Source: an uncultured Alistipes sp.
GTDB taxonomy: Bacteria; Bacteroidota; Bacteroidia; Bacteroidales; Rikenellaceae
Length of the DNA stretch: 12,136 nucleotides
Direction of reading: 5' to 3'
Assembly: GCA_900769525.1 (NCBI GenBank)
Contig: CAAGGY010000070.1
Location: forward strand, 1 to 12,136
Below are positions 6,992 to 12,136 of this stretch, one piece after another (position 1 is the first letter of the stretch; each line of letters begins with the position of its first letter). A model generated the notes under the pieces. It worked only from the letters and a program-made list of their open reading frames with translations. It was not told the origin of the DNA and made no database searches. The position numbers were made by a program, and so were the translations under genes.

Positions 6992-7028
6992 TAAAAGAGC
7001 AGTAATGGAATCCATTACTGCTCTTTTA
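6992..7028. terminator. bidirectional rho-independent terminator
   Basis: A perfect 17-base-pair stem: TAAAAGAGCAGTAATGG (6992-7008) pairs with CCATTACTGCTCTTTTA (7012-7028) around the loop AAT. The stem ends in TTTT on both strands, so it can end the glycosyltransferase transcript (stop 36 bases upstream) and the convergent beta-barrel gene transcript (stop 18 bases away). Confidence 0.92.
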
Positions 7029-7046
7029 GTTACGATTGTTAACTTA

Positions 7047-7601
7047 TTAGAAGTTGTAAGTACAGCTAACACCAAAGTTTGCCAAACCGCCAACGTTGAA
7101 CGCCGCACTTTCATAACCTGGAACATAACAAATAGCTGGTCCAACGATTGGAGTATAATCAACACCCAATGTCAAAGGCACCTTATTGAATGTGAAACCG
7201 AGGCGAACCAAACCAGCAGCACCAATATAGGCAACTTGCTTAGCACCTGCTACATTCAAACCTACACCAGCGTCCAAGAACCACTCACCAGCCTTAGGGG
7301 TCCAGTCCATTTCAAGGACACGCCAGTTATGAAGAACAGTAAAGTCAGCAGTGATTGGAGATGTATAACCATCAAAAATATCAATGTCACCATCACCACC
7401 ATAATCCAAACCATACACCATCACAGAGTGTGTCCATGAAGCACCAAAGCGAGCCTCAATATTGCACTTCTCATTATAATGCCACTGACCTACAGCCTGG
7501 AAACCTGAACCTGCGCGGCCACCAACAGACCACTTCTGAGCAGAAACACCAGTTACAAGCAACATTGCAACCAAAGCGAGTAATACCTTTTTCATAGTCA
7601 T
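7047..7601 (-). CDS. small outer-membrane beta-barrel protein
   Basis: A 184-residue exported protein of unknown specific function. The N-terminus MKKVLLALVAMLLVTGVSA is a standard signal peptide, cut before QKW (after residue 21, counting from the first Met). The mature part is made of alternating hydrophobic and aromatic strands separated by short Gly/Asn/Asp turns, and it ends in TYNF, the C-terminal aromatic typical of BAM-assembled barrels. About 160 mature residues fit an eight-strand barrel of the OmpW/OmpX size class. A DGDIDIFDG loop at 70-78 resembles an acidic calcium loop, but this is only suggestive. Two starts are possible: ATG at 7601 or the second ATG at 7595, which gives the more usual MKK opening. 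It is monocistronic, with its own promoter (7642-7673) and the terminator at 6992. Confidence 0.82.
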   Translation of the reverse strand: MTMKKVLLALVAMLLVTGVSAQKWSVGGRAGSGFQAVGQWHYNEKCNIEARFGASWTHSVMVYGLDYGGDGDIDIFDGYTSPITADFTVLHNWRVLEMDWTPKAGEWFLDAGVGLNVAGAKQVAYIGAAGLVRLGFTFNKVPLTLGVDYTPIVGPAICYVPGYESAAFNVGGLANFGVSCTYNF

Positions 7602-7641
7602 TTAAATTTAATGTTGTTAATAATAGTTCATTTTCTCTCTA

Positions 7642-7673
7642 CAAATGTAAGCATTTTTTTACTAATGAACAAC
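7642..7673 (-). promoter_or_regulatory. promoter of the beta-barrel gene
   Basis: On the minus strand TACATTTG (7642-7649) matches TAnnTTTG exactly, and GTTG (7670-7673) lies 20 bases upstream, the normal spacing for the -33 TTTG with one mismatch. Transcription would start near 7636 and leave an AT-rich leader of about 35 bases. Confidence 0.65.
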
Positions 7674-7703
7674 TAATTTCAACAAAACCTAACAATCTAT
7701 AGT

Positions 7704-7746
7704 CAAAAAAATTGGGCACTACACAGATATCCCCTATGCAGCGCCC
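7704..7746 (-). terminator. rho-independent terminator of the large lipoprotein gene
   Basis: Read on the minus strand, 7746 to 7714 folds into a 13-base-pair stem starting GGGCGCTGCATAG and closing CTGTGTAGTGCCC (three G-T wobbles) with a 7-base loop, followed directly by AATTTTTTTG. It lies 74 bases past the lipoprotein stop codon. The wobbles pair only in the minus-strand transcript, in keeping with the direction of that gene. Confidence 0.88.
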
Positions 7747-7819
7747 AAAGCTCTTTTAATCTTTTATGCTTTGCCTGAGAGCAAAATTGCCCCTTCAACA
7801 TATACATAAATTATATATA

Positions 7820-9385
7820 TTACTTTGTAGTAAACGGCTCAAGTTCTACATACTTTGCGCCATTGTTCATATCGACAACCTTGATGCAAGGGGTGTACGA
7901 TGTGCTATACTTGAGGCCATCGAACGTATAATCGTACTGCGACTCAAGGAACTGGCGCATAAAGTCGTGGCTAAGGCCTGGGATGAGCGAAAGCATACAC
8001 TCCTCGTAGCTTGAGTAGCCCGCCATGGCATACTTACCATCCTTAATCTCCTGAAGGTTAGCGGTCTCCATCATCGCAACGTAGCAGCACCACACGTCGT
8101 CGCTAAAGATACAGTCGAAGGTAACATCGTTGACGCCGACATCCTCGATTGTCATATCTACACTTCCTGTACCCTCAGCCTCGGCCTCAGTGCGAATCTG
8201 AACAACCTCAACACCACCGAGAAGGCTATTCTCCTGACCATCGCTATAGTCCATCAACGCCGCAAGGATAAGGTAGTCGGTCGAAGAGGTAACACTCATC
8301 TGAAGGCCTGGCACATACTCACATATTTGGCCATCCTCCCAGTTGAAGGTTATAGGGCCCTCAAGCATAAAGCCATAGGTCACAACCCACGCACCAGGAT
8401 TAGACTGCGTCTGGTCGTAGGTGCGCTTGTCTACTACCGAGCAACGCCAATACTGACCCTCCTCGGCATTGATGCGGAACTTAAACGATGTAGCGCCTAC
8501 CTCCAGCACCTCAACAAGCTCCTTAGAGCCCTCATCGTCGCCCTCTGGAACTGAAGCACCCGACAAGATGCCATTGTAATAGCCCTGGATGCTCTTCGAC
8601 ACGCCATCCTCCTCGTAGGTAAGCATCATATAGATAGCGTAGTAGCCATTCACAACATCTACCGAAACATAGCCATCTGTAAAGTTGTAGCCCTCGCCAT
8701 CAGCGCTCTTACCTGCAGGAATATAGCCCGACGTTTCGGGATGGAGAGTGTATGGATAGTAGTTTGTTGCAAAGGTGTACTGTCCATAAGGCAGATACTG
8801 GCTCATAGTCTCATCGAGGGTGTAGAAGTCCAAGATGATGCGGTCGCCATTGTCACGCACAAAGGTAACGTAGTAGTTATAAGGCTCATACCAGCGACCA
8901 TCCTTAGTCTTCTCGATAACGATATTCTCAACGCCCTCGATATCGGGGAGCTCAAAGTTATCGTCGTTGTTACCTCCGCCGTTGTCACCATTGCCACCAT
9001 TGTCGCCATTACCGCCATTGTCGCCCTGAGCCTTTGTAGTCATCTTTAGCGTGTTAGACAACACCTCGCCCTGAGCATTGCGTGCTGCAGCAACGACATA
9101 ATACGTAGCGTTGCTCGCGAGATTCTTAACCTCAACAACACCACTCGCAGCAACTGATGTACCCTCACTGAGCACACTCTCTGCCGTGATGATATCGCCA
9201 TCGTAGAGTATATAGGCACACTCCGAGGCGTTGGTTGCTGATACTGCGAATGAGATGGTGGTAGTGGTTGTGTCGATGGCCACAATCTCGATTGTGGGGG
9301 CACCACCCTGCGTTGTAGGCTCGCAGCTTGCAAACCCCACAAGAGCAAGCATAGCTACGGCAAATAGCTTAAATAGGTTTTTCAT
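7820..9385 (-). CDS. large surface lipoprotein with Gly/Asn/Asp linker and fibronectin III-like domains
   Basis: A 521-residue lipoprotein of unknown function. The signal peptide MKNLFKLFAVAMLALVGFASC gives lipidated Cys21 followed by Glu-Pro. Residues about 30-118 look like one fibronectin III-type sandwich. Residues 121-142 are a flexible linker of GDNGGN repeats with Asn and Asp. Residues about 145-280 form an aromatic, beta-rich domain of a kind seen in Bacteroidota cell-surface proteins. Two later segments, about 288-390 and 405-521, open in the same way as the first (ELVEVLEVGATSFKF and MTIEDVGVNDVTFDC against IEIVAIDTTTTTISF) and may be further degenerate copies. No catalytic motif is visible. 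The composition suggests surface display; export by the lipoprotein export pathway is an inference. It is transcribed alone, from the box at 9421 to the terminator at 7704. Confidence 0.82.
   Translation of the reverse strand: MKNLFKLFAVAMLALVGFASCEPTTQGGAPTIEIVAIDTTTTTISFAVSATNASECAYILYDGDIITAESVLSEGTSVAASGVVEVKNLASNATYYVVAAARNAQGEVLSNTLKMTTKAQGDNGGNGDNGGNGDNGGGNNDDNFELPDIEGVENIVIEKTKDGRWYEPYNYYVTFVRDNGDRIILDFYTLDETMSQYLPYGQYTFATNYYPYTLHPETSGYIPAGKSADGEGYNFTDGYVSVDVVNGYYAIYMMLTYEEDGVSKSIQGYYNGILSGASVPEGDDEGSKELVEVLEVGATSFKFRINAEEGQYWRCSVVDKRTYDQTQSNPGAWVVTYGFMLEGPITFNWEDGQICEYVPGLQMSVTSSTDYLILAALMDYSDGQENSLLGGVEVVQIRTEAEAEGTGSVDMTIEDVGVNDVTFDCIFSDDVWCCYVAMMETANLQEIKDGKYAMAGYSSYEECMLSLIPGLSHDFMRQFLESQYDYTFDGLKYSTSYTPCIKVVDMNNGAKYVELEPFTTK
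8960..9025 (-). repeat. tandem 18-base repeat encoding the GDNGGN linker
   Basis: Three in-frame copies of a GDNGGN unit (the third GDNGGG), then NNDD, encode residues 121-142 of the lipoprotein. The copies differ at third codon positions, so they are not fresh duplications. The segment should be an unstructured spacer between two folded domains. Confidence 0.75.
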
Positions 9386-9420
9386 ATAGTCTTAGTTTGT
9401 TTGTGAACACATCAATAGTA

Positions 9421-9428
9421 CAAAGGTA
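9421..9428 (-). promoter_or_regulatory. -7 promoter element of the large lipoprotein gene
   Basis: TACCTTTG on the minus strand is an exact TAnnTTTG match 35 bases before the ATG at 9385. A -33 TTTG is not seen at 19-21 bases upstream; the flank is instead a run of A and T at 9431-9447. Confidence 0.6.
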
Positions 9429-9494
9429 CGAATAATTTTTTTAATTATCGCTAAGCACAAAGGAAAAAGGGGCAGATGGGAATAAAATGGGGGC

Positions 9495-9610
9495 TTAGGG
9501 AAGTTAAGGAAGTTAGAGAAATTAGAGAGCCTCATTAAACTCACTTTTTTAGAGCTTACCAAACAACATTTAACCTATACACCCTCCCTAAATTCATTAA
9601 ATTCCCTAAA
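9495..9610. repeat. degenerate 9-base repeats in two inverted blocks
   Basis: Plus-strand units TTAGGGAAG, TTAAGGAAG, TTAGAGAAA and TTAGAGAGC follow each other at 9495-9530. At 9584-9610 three related units lie in the opposite orientation (CTCCCTAAA, TTCATTAAA, TTCCCTAAA, each complementary to a TTTAGGGAA-type unit). Together they form a loose inverted repeat around about 53 bases. Function unknown. Confidence 0.6.
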
Positions 9611-9625
9611 CTCACATCTTTGATG

Positions 9626-9690
9626 GGCAAAAATGCCGTCGATGGGTAAGAGAAAAATTTGTTGTCAGAAGGTGGCTAATTTGGTGCCGA
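9626..9690 (+). repeat. 65-base direct repeat, copy 1
   Basis: Identical to 9747-9811 except for T9647 against C9768. The copies are 121 bases apart. The segment contains a GGCAAAAATGCC hairpin, GATGGG, and the left half of structured unit 1. Confidence 0.95.
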
Positions 9691-9715
9691 AGTAGCTACC
9701 TTATCACAGCCAATT
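9656..9715 (+). ncRNA. structured repeat unit 1 (short form), possible RNA element
   Basis: Outer stem AATTTGTTGT (9656-9665) with ACAGCCAATT (9706-9715), nine of ten pairs; then internal loop CAG/ATC; then stem AAGGTGGCTA (9669-9678) with TAGCTACCTT (9693-9702), ten pairs with one G-U. The 14-base loop includes one GGTGCCGA. It lacks the long central hairpin of units 2 and 3. Transcription is not shown by the sequence; the type label is tentative. Confidence 0.4.
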
Positions 9716-9729
9716 TGTTGTCAGAAGGG

Positions 9730-9750
9730 TGCCGAGTGCCACACTCGGCA
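9730..9750. repeat. perfect short hairpin
   Basis: TGCCGAGTG (9730-9738) and CACTCGGCA (9742-9750) pair exactly around CCA. The hairpin follows a fourth AATTTGTTGTCAGAAG motif (9712-9727) and overlaps the start of repeat copy 2, so it may mark a truncated unit between units 1 and 2. It is followed by only four A on the plus strand. Confidence 0.75.
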
Positions 9751-9811
9751 AAAATGCCGTCGATGGGCAAGAGAAAAATTTGTTGTCAGAAGGTGGCTAA
9801 TTTGGTGCCGA
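9747..9811 (+). repeat. 65-base direct repeat, copy 2
   Basis: Second copy of 9626-9690, one base different. Its last eight bases, GGTGCCGA (9804-9811), recur at 9871-9878 on the far side of the 59-base hairpin segment. Confidence 0.95.
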
Positions 9812-9903
9812 TAAAGAGAAAGAGCGGATGGGACATACTCAGCGTATTTCCCATTCGCTCTTTGGATTGAGGTGCCGAAGTAGCTACCTTATCACAGCTA
9901 ATT
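9777..9903 (+). ncRNA. structured repeat unit 2, possible RNA element
   Basis: Outer stem AATTTGTTGT (9777-9786) with ACAGCTAATT (9894-9903); internal loop CAG/ATC; second stem AAGGTGGCTA (9790-9799) with TAGCTACCTT (9881-9890); central hairpin AAAGAGCGGATGGGA (9819-9833) with TCCCATTCGCTCTTT (9849-9863), 15 pairs with one G-U, plus an inner ATAC/GTAT helix. All wobbles suit a plus-strand RNA. No established family recognised. Confidence 0.45.
9804..9878. mobile_element. 59-base hairpin segment between 8-base direct repeats
   Basis: GGTGCCGA at 9804-9811 and 9871-9878 brackets 59 bases that unit 1 lacks; in unit 1 a single GGTGCCGA (9683-9690) runs straight into AGTAGCTACC. This is the pattern left by insertion of a small palindromic element with target duplication. 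Loss from unit 1 by slippage between direct repeats would look the same. Confidence 0.4.
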
Positions 9904-9915
9904 TGTTGTTAGAAG
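9871..9915 (+). repeat. 45-base repeat, second copy of 9683-9727
   Basis: Matches 9683-9727 at 43 of 45 positions (C9711 and C9722 are T here). It forms the right half of unit 2 and the left edge of unit 3. Confidence 0.92.
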
Positions 9916-10027
9916 TCGTGAGATGGGGTACCAAACGAAAACTCCTCGGATGGGTAGTACTTGGACGTACGTCCCATTCGAGGAGTTGATGTTTGGTGCC
10001 GCAGATTGCGGCTTATCACAACAAATT
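9900..10027 (+). ncRNA. structured repeat unit 3, possible RNA element
   Basis: Outer stem AATTTGTTGT (9900-9909) with ACAACAAATT (10018-10027), perfect; internal loop TAG/ATC; second stem AAGTCGTGA (9913-9921) with TTGCGGCTT (10006-10014), nine pairs including three G-U; then GGTACCAAAC (9927-9936) with GTTTGGTGCC (9991-10000) and ACTCCTCGGATGGG (9941-9954) with CCCATTCGAGGAGT (9973-9986), plus an inner GTAC/GTAC helix. A competing hairpin GCCGCA/TGCGGC (9998-10012) would disrupt the second stem. The right arm reaches the stop codon of def. Confidence 0.45.
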
Positions 10028-10575
10028 TATCGTTTTGTTTTGTAAGCTGCTCGGTATGAACCACGTGCCATCTTCTGCAACTTATTCTTAATAAGGTTGC
10101 GACGCAATGGTGCAAGGTGGTCGGTGAAGACACGGCCCTTGATGTGGTCGTACTCATGCTGGATTACACGTGCTGGCTTGCCTGTGAACTCATCGTCGTG
10201 CTCCACGAAGTTCTCGTCGAGGTAGCGCATACGAATGGTCACTGGTCGGCGCACATTCTCGTGAAGACCTGGAAGTGAGAGGCATCCCTCCTCAAAGAGC
10301 GATGTCTCCTCCGATGACTCGTAGATCTCAGGGTTGATGAACACTCGCTTGAAGTCGGCCAATGTAGGATCGTCCTCGCCCCAAGGTGTGCAGTCGACGA
10401 TAAAGAGGCGGATGTTCTTGCCAATCTGAGGTGCAGCAAGACCCACGCCCTCAGCCTCGCCAAGGGTAATCCACATATCCTCGATAAGCTTCTTAAGCTC
10501 AGGGTAGTCGGGAGTGATATCTACCGACTCGTTACGCAAAATCTGCGAGCCGTAAATTACGATTGGATATATCAT
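10027..10575 (-). CDS. def: peptide deformylase
   Basis: Removes the formyl group from the N-terminal methionine of new proteins in the cytoplasm, a metal-dependent hydrolysis. The 182-residue protein shows all three family motifs: GVGLAAPQIG (43-52), EGCLSLPG (96-103) with metal ligand Cys98, and QHEYDH (139-144) with ligands His140 and His144 and catalytic Glu141. The length is normal for the family. The C-terminal tail is basic (RRNLIKNKLQKMARG onward). It is last in the glyQS-ruvX-def cluster, starting 21 bases after ruvX. Its stop codon overlaps the right end of structured repeat unit 3, and no conventional T-run terminator follows, so the 3' end of the mRNA may lie within the hairpin array. 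Confidence 0.97.
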   Translation of the reverse strand: MIYPIVIYGSQILRNESVDITPDYPELKKLIEDMWITLGEAEGVGLAAPQIGKNIRLFIVDCTPWGEDDPTLADFKRVFINPEIYESSEETSLFEEGCLSLPGLHENVRRPVTIRMRYLDENFVEHDDEFTGKPARVIQHEYDHIKGRVFTDHLAPLRRNLIKNKLQKMARGSYRAAYKTKR

Positions 10576-10596
10576 AACAATCTGTGTTTCTATGTT

Positions 10597-11013
10597 TTAC
10601 ATTCCCATTGAAGCCATATAATCCTGCAAGATAATGGCTGCCGAGACCTTGTCTACAAGGCTCTTATCACGGCGTGCCATCTTGCCGATACCGCTCTCAC
10701 GAATGGTGCGCTGCGCTAATACCGAGGTGAATCGTTCGTCGTAGCTCACCACCTTCTTGTCGGGGTAGGCGTGGCGCAAGCGACCCATAAGCGGCTGAAT
10801 AAAGCGCATCGTCTCCGAGGGCTCACCGTTCATCTGGCGAGGGTGGCCGACAACGATTGTTGAGACCTCCTCACGCTGAAAGTAGTCGGCAAGGTAGCGC
10901 TCCAACTGCTTGGTGTCGACAGTCTCGAGTGGTGAGGCGATGATACCCAGCGGGTCGGTAACGGCCAATCCTGTGCGCTTTGTGCCGTAGTCTATGGCTA
11001 TAAGGCGGGGCAT
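10597..11013 (-). CDS. ruvX: RuvX/YqgF-family Holliday junction resolvase-like nuclease
   Basis: A 138-residue RNase H-fold protein of the YqgF family, linked to Holliday junction resolution and to 16S pre-rRNA 5' end maturation. Motifs in order: IAIDYGTKRTGLAVTDP with catalytic Asp8, the strand VVGHPRQMNGEPSE, YDERFTSVLA with the acidic Glu, and DKSLVDKVSAAIILQDYM carrying the C-terminal acidic residue. The length is that of the family. I took ATG at 11013; an in-frame ATG at 11145 would add 44 Arg/Ser-rich residues read through the end of the synthetase gene and has no family support. It begins 4 bases after the glyQS stop, indicating co-translation. Confidence 0.93.
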   Translation of the reverse strand: MPRLIAIDYGTKRTGLAVTDPLGIIASPLETVDTKQLERYLADYFQREEVSTIVVGHPRQMNGEPSETMRFIQPLMGRLRHAYPDKKVVSYDERFTSVLAQRTIRESGIGKMARRDKSLVDKVSAAIILQDYMASMGM

Positions 11014-11017
11014 AGGG

Positions 11018-12136
11018 TTAGGCCTCCTTAATCTGCTTGAAGAGCTTGCGGAATGATACCTCCTCGTCGACCATCGAACGCAACGCCTCAATCTTGATAC
11101 GCTCCTGAGCCATAGTGTCACGGTGACGAACGGTAACGGTGCCATCCTCCAATGTCTGGTGGTCGACAGTCACGCAGAATGGTGTACCCACAGCGTCCTG
11201 ACGGCGGTAGCGCTTACCGATAGAGTCCTTCTCGTCGTATGCTACGTTGTAGTCATACTTGAGCTCGTCGATAATCTGGCGAGCAACCTCTGGAAGACCA
11301 TCTTTCTTAACGAGTGGCATAACGGCAACCTTAGTAGGAGCAAGTGCTGATGGGATACGCAATACTACACGCTCCTCGCCATTCTCGAGCTTCTCCTCAG
11401 TGTATGCTGCCGACATAATCTGCAAGAACATACGGTCAACGCCGATAGATGTCTCGACAACATAAGGCACGTAGCTCTCGCCACGCTCTGGGTCGAAGTA
11501 CTGAATCTTCTTGCCTGAGAACTCCTGGTGACGACCCAAGTCGAAGTCGGTACGAGAGTGGATACCCTCAACCTCCTTGAAGCCGAATGGGAAGTTGTAC
11601 TCTACGTCGGTAGCGGCGTTAGCATAGTGAGCCAATTTGTCGTGGTCGTGGAAGCGGTAGTTCTGGTCGCCGAAGCCGAGGGCACGGTGCCAAGCCATAC
11701 GTGTCTCTTTCCACTTATTCCACCACTCCATCTCGGTGCCTGGCTGCACGAAGAACTGCATCTCCATCTGCTCGAACTCACGCATACGGAAGATAAACTG
11801 GCGAGCCACAATCTCGTTACGGAAGGCCTTACCAATCTGAGCGATACCAAAAGGAAGCTTCATACGACCTGTCTTCTGCACGTTGAGGTAGTTAACGAAG
11901 ATACCCTGCGCAGTCTCTGGGCGGAGGTAAACGGTGTTAGCGCCATCGGCAGTTGAGCCCATCTGCGTTGAGAACATGAGGTTGAACTGACGAACATCTG
12001 TCCAGTTGCGAGTACCAGAGATAGGGCATACAATCTCGCAGTCGAGGATGATCTGCTTGAGCTCCTCGAGGTTGTTATCATTGAGAGCTGCGGTGAAGCG
12101 CTCGTGGATGGCATCCATCTTAGCCTTAATCTCCAA
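11018..12136 (-). CDS. glyQS: glycine--tRNA ligase, N-terminus beyond window edge
   Basis: Charges tRNA-Gly with glycine in the cytoplasm. It is the homodimeric class II form, not the alpha2beta2 E. coli type. The 372 residues seen include LRPETAQGIF (71-80 of the visible part), motif 2 with GKAFRNEIVARQFIFRMREF (102-121), the glycine-site segment after it, motif 3 ETSIGVDRMFL (228-238), and the anticodon-binding domain from about 265 (TKVAVMPLVKKDG onward). Full-length homologues are about 500 residues, so roughly 130-140 N-terminal residues lie outside the window. The TTG at the window edge is taken as an internal leucine, not a start. It is the upstream gene of the cluster with ruvX and def. 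Confidence 0.96.
   Translation of the reverse strand: MEIKAKMDAIHERFTAALNDNNLEELKQIILDCEIVCPISGTRNWTDVRQFNLMFSTQMGSTADGANTVYLRPETAQGIFVNYLNVQKTGRMKLPFGIAQIGKAFRNEIVARQFIFRMREFEQMEMQFFVQPGTEMEWWNKWKETRMAWHRALGFGDQNYRFHDHDKLAHYANAATDVEYNFPFGFKEVEGIHSRTDFDLGRHQEFSGKKIQYFDPERGESYVPYVVETSIGVDRMFLQIMSAAYTEEKLENGEERVVLRIPSALAPTKVAVMPLVKKDGLPEVARQIIDELKYDYNVAYDEKDSIGKRYRRQDAVGTPFCVTVDHQTLEDGTVTVRHRDTMAQERIKIEALRSMVDEEVSFRKLFKQIKEA

Larger units (their letters stand above)
9386..10026. other. 641-base gene-free region holding promoter, 9-base repeats and a structured repeat array
   Basis: No open reading frame here resembles a protein. From left to right it holds the lipoprotein promoter (9421), two oppositely oriented blocks of degenerate 9-base repeats (9495-9530 and 9584-9610), and the structured array (9626-10028). 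The hexamer GATGGG occurs seven times on the plus strand between 9475 and 9954, well above chance for this length. No tRNA, transposase remnant or CRISPR-like regular spacing was seen. Confidence 0.8.

Noticed and set aside
9615..9622. CATCTTTG as a plus-strand promoter for the structured array
   Set aside because: One mismatch to TAnnTTTG and no -33 element; kept only as something to test, not listed as a feature.
9626..10028. CRISPR-like array
   Set aside because: Repeats are long (45-65 bases), irregularly spaced and internally palindromic, and no cas genes are present in the window.
11014..11145. 44-residue N-terminal extension of RuvX
   Set aside because: Arg/Ser-rich sequence read out of frame through the synthetase gene; the YqgF domain starts at the later Met.

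Overview
The window looks like chromosomal DNA from a member of Bacteroidota, most likely order Bacteroidales. The reasons are a DUF4290 protein, a DUF4369/thioredoxin-fold lipoprotein, several exact matches to the Bacteroidota -7 promoter element TAnnTTTG, few recognisable Shine-Dalgarno sites, and SPII lipoproteins with short N-termini. I cannot name genus or species from sequence alone. No phage, plasmid, CRISPR or complete insertion-sequence genes are visible.

Layout. (1) 1-3984, minus strand: a probable operon reading DUF4290 protein, degenerate thioredoxin-fold lipoprotein, LpxH-type lipid A hydrolase, thymidylate synthase (thyA), dihydrofolate reductase (folA, cut by the window edge). 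ThyA turns methylene-THF into dihydrofolate and FolA regenerates THF, so the last two form one cycle. lpxH and thyA overlap by 17 bases. (2) 3985-4210: a divergent regulatory region with a perfect 19-base inverted repeat. (3) 4211-5353, plus: an unusual sigma-54 activator with a worn-out receiver domain and no DNA-binding domain. (4) 5358-6956: a HAD phosphatase (minus) and a GT2 glycosyltransferase (plus), fired from overlapping back-to-back promoters whose -7 boxes lie 4-5 bases before the start codons. (5) 6957-9385: a bidirectional terminator, a small outer-membrane beta-barrel protein, a minus-strand terminator, and a large surface lipoprotein with a Gly/Asn linker. (6) 9386-10026: 641 bases without a gene, holding a structured repeat array. 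(7) 10027-12136, minus: glycyl-tRNA synthetase (partial), ruvX and def, closely packed.

The most interesting part is the array at 9626-10028. Three tandem units share the same nested stem plan: an outer AATTTGTTGT/ACA-CAAATT-type stem, a conserved 3x3 internal loop, a second stem and, in units 2 and 3, a long GGATGGG/CCCATTC hairpin. Stem sequences differ between units while pairing is kept, and nearly every imperfect pair is G-U if read as plus-strand RNA. Comparing units 1 and 2 also shows a 59-base hairpin sitting between 8-base direct repeats, as if inserted or excised. I do not recognise this element as a named RNA or mobile family. Structure and repeats are read directly from the sequence; any RNA or mobile function is inference.
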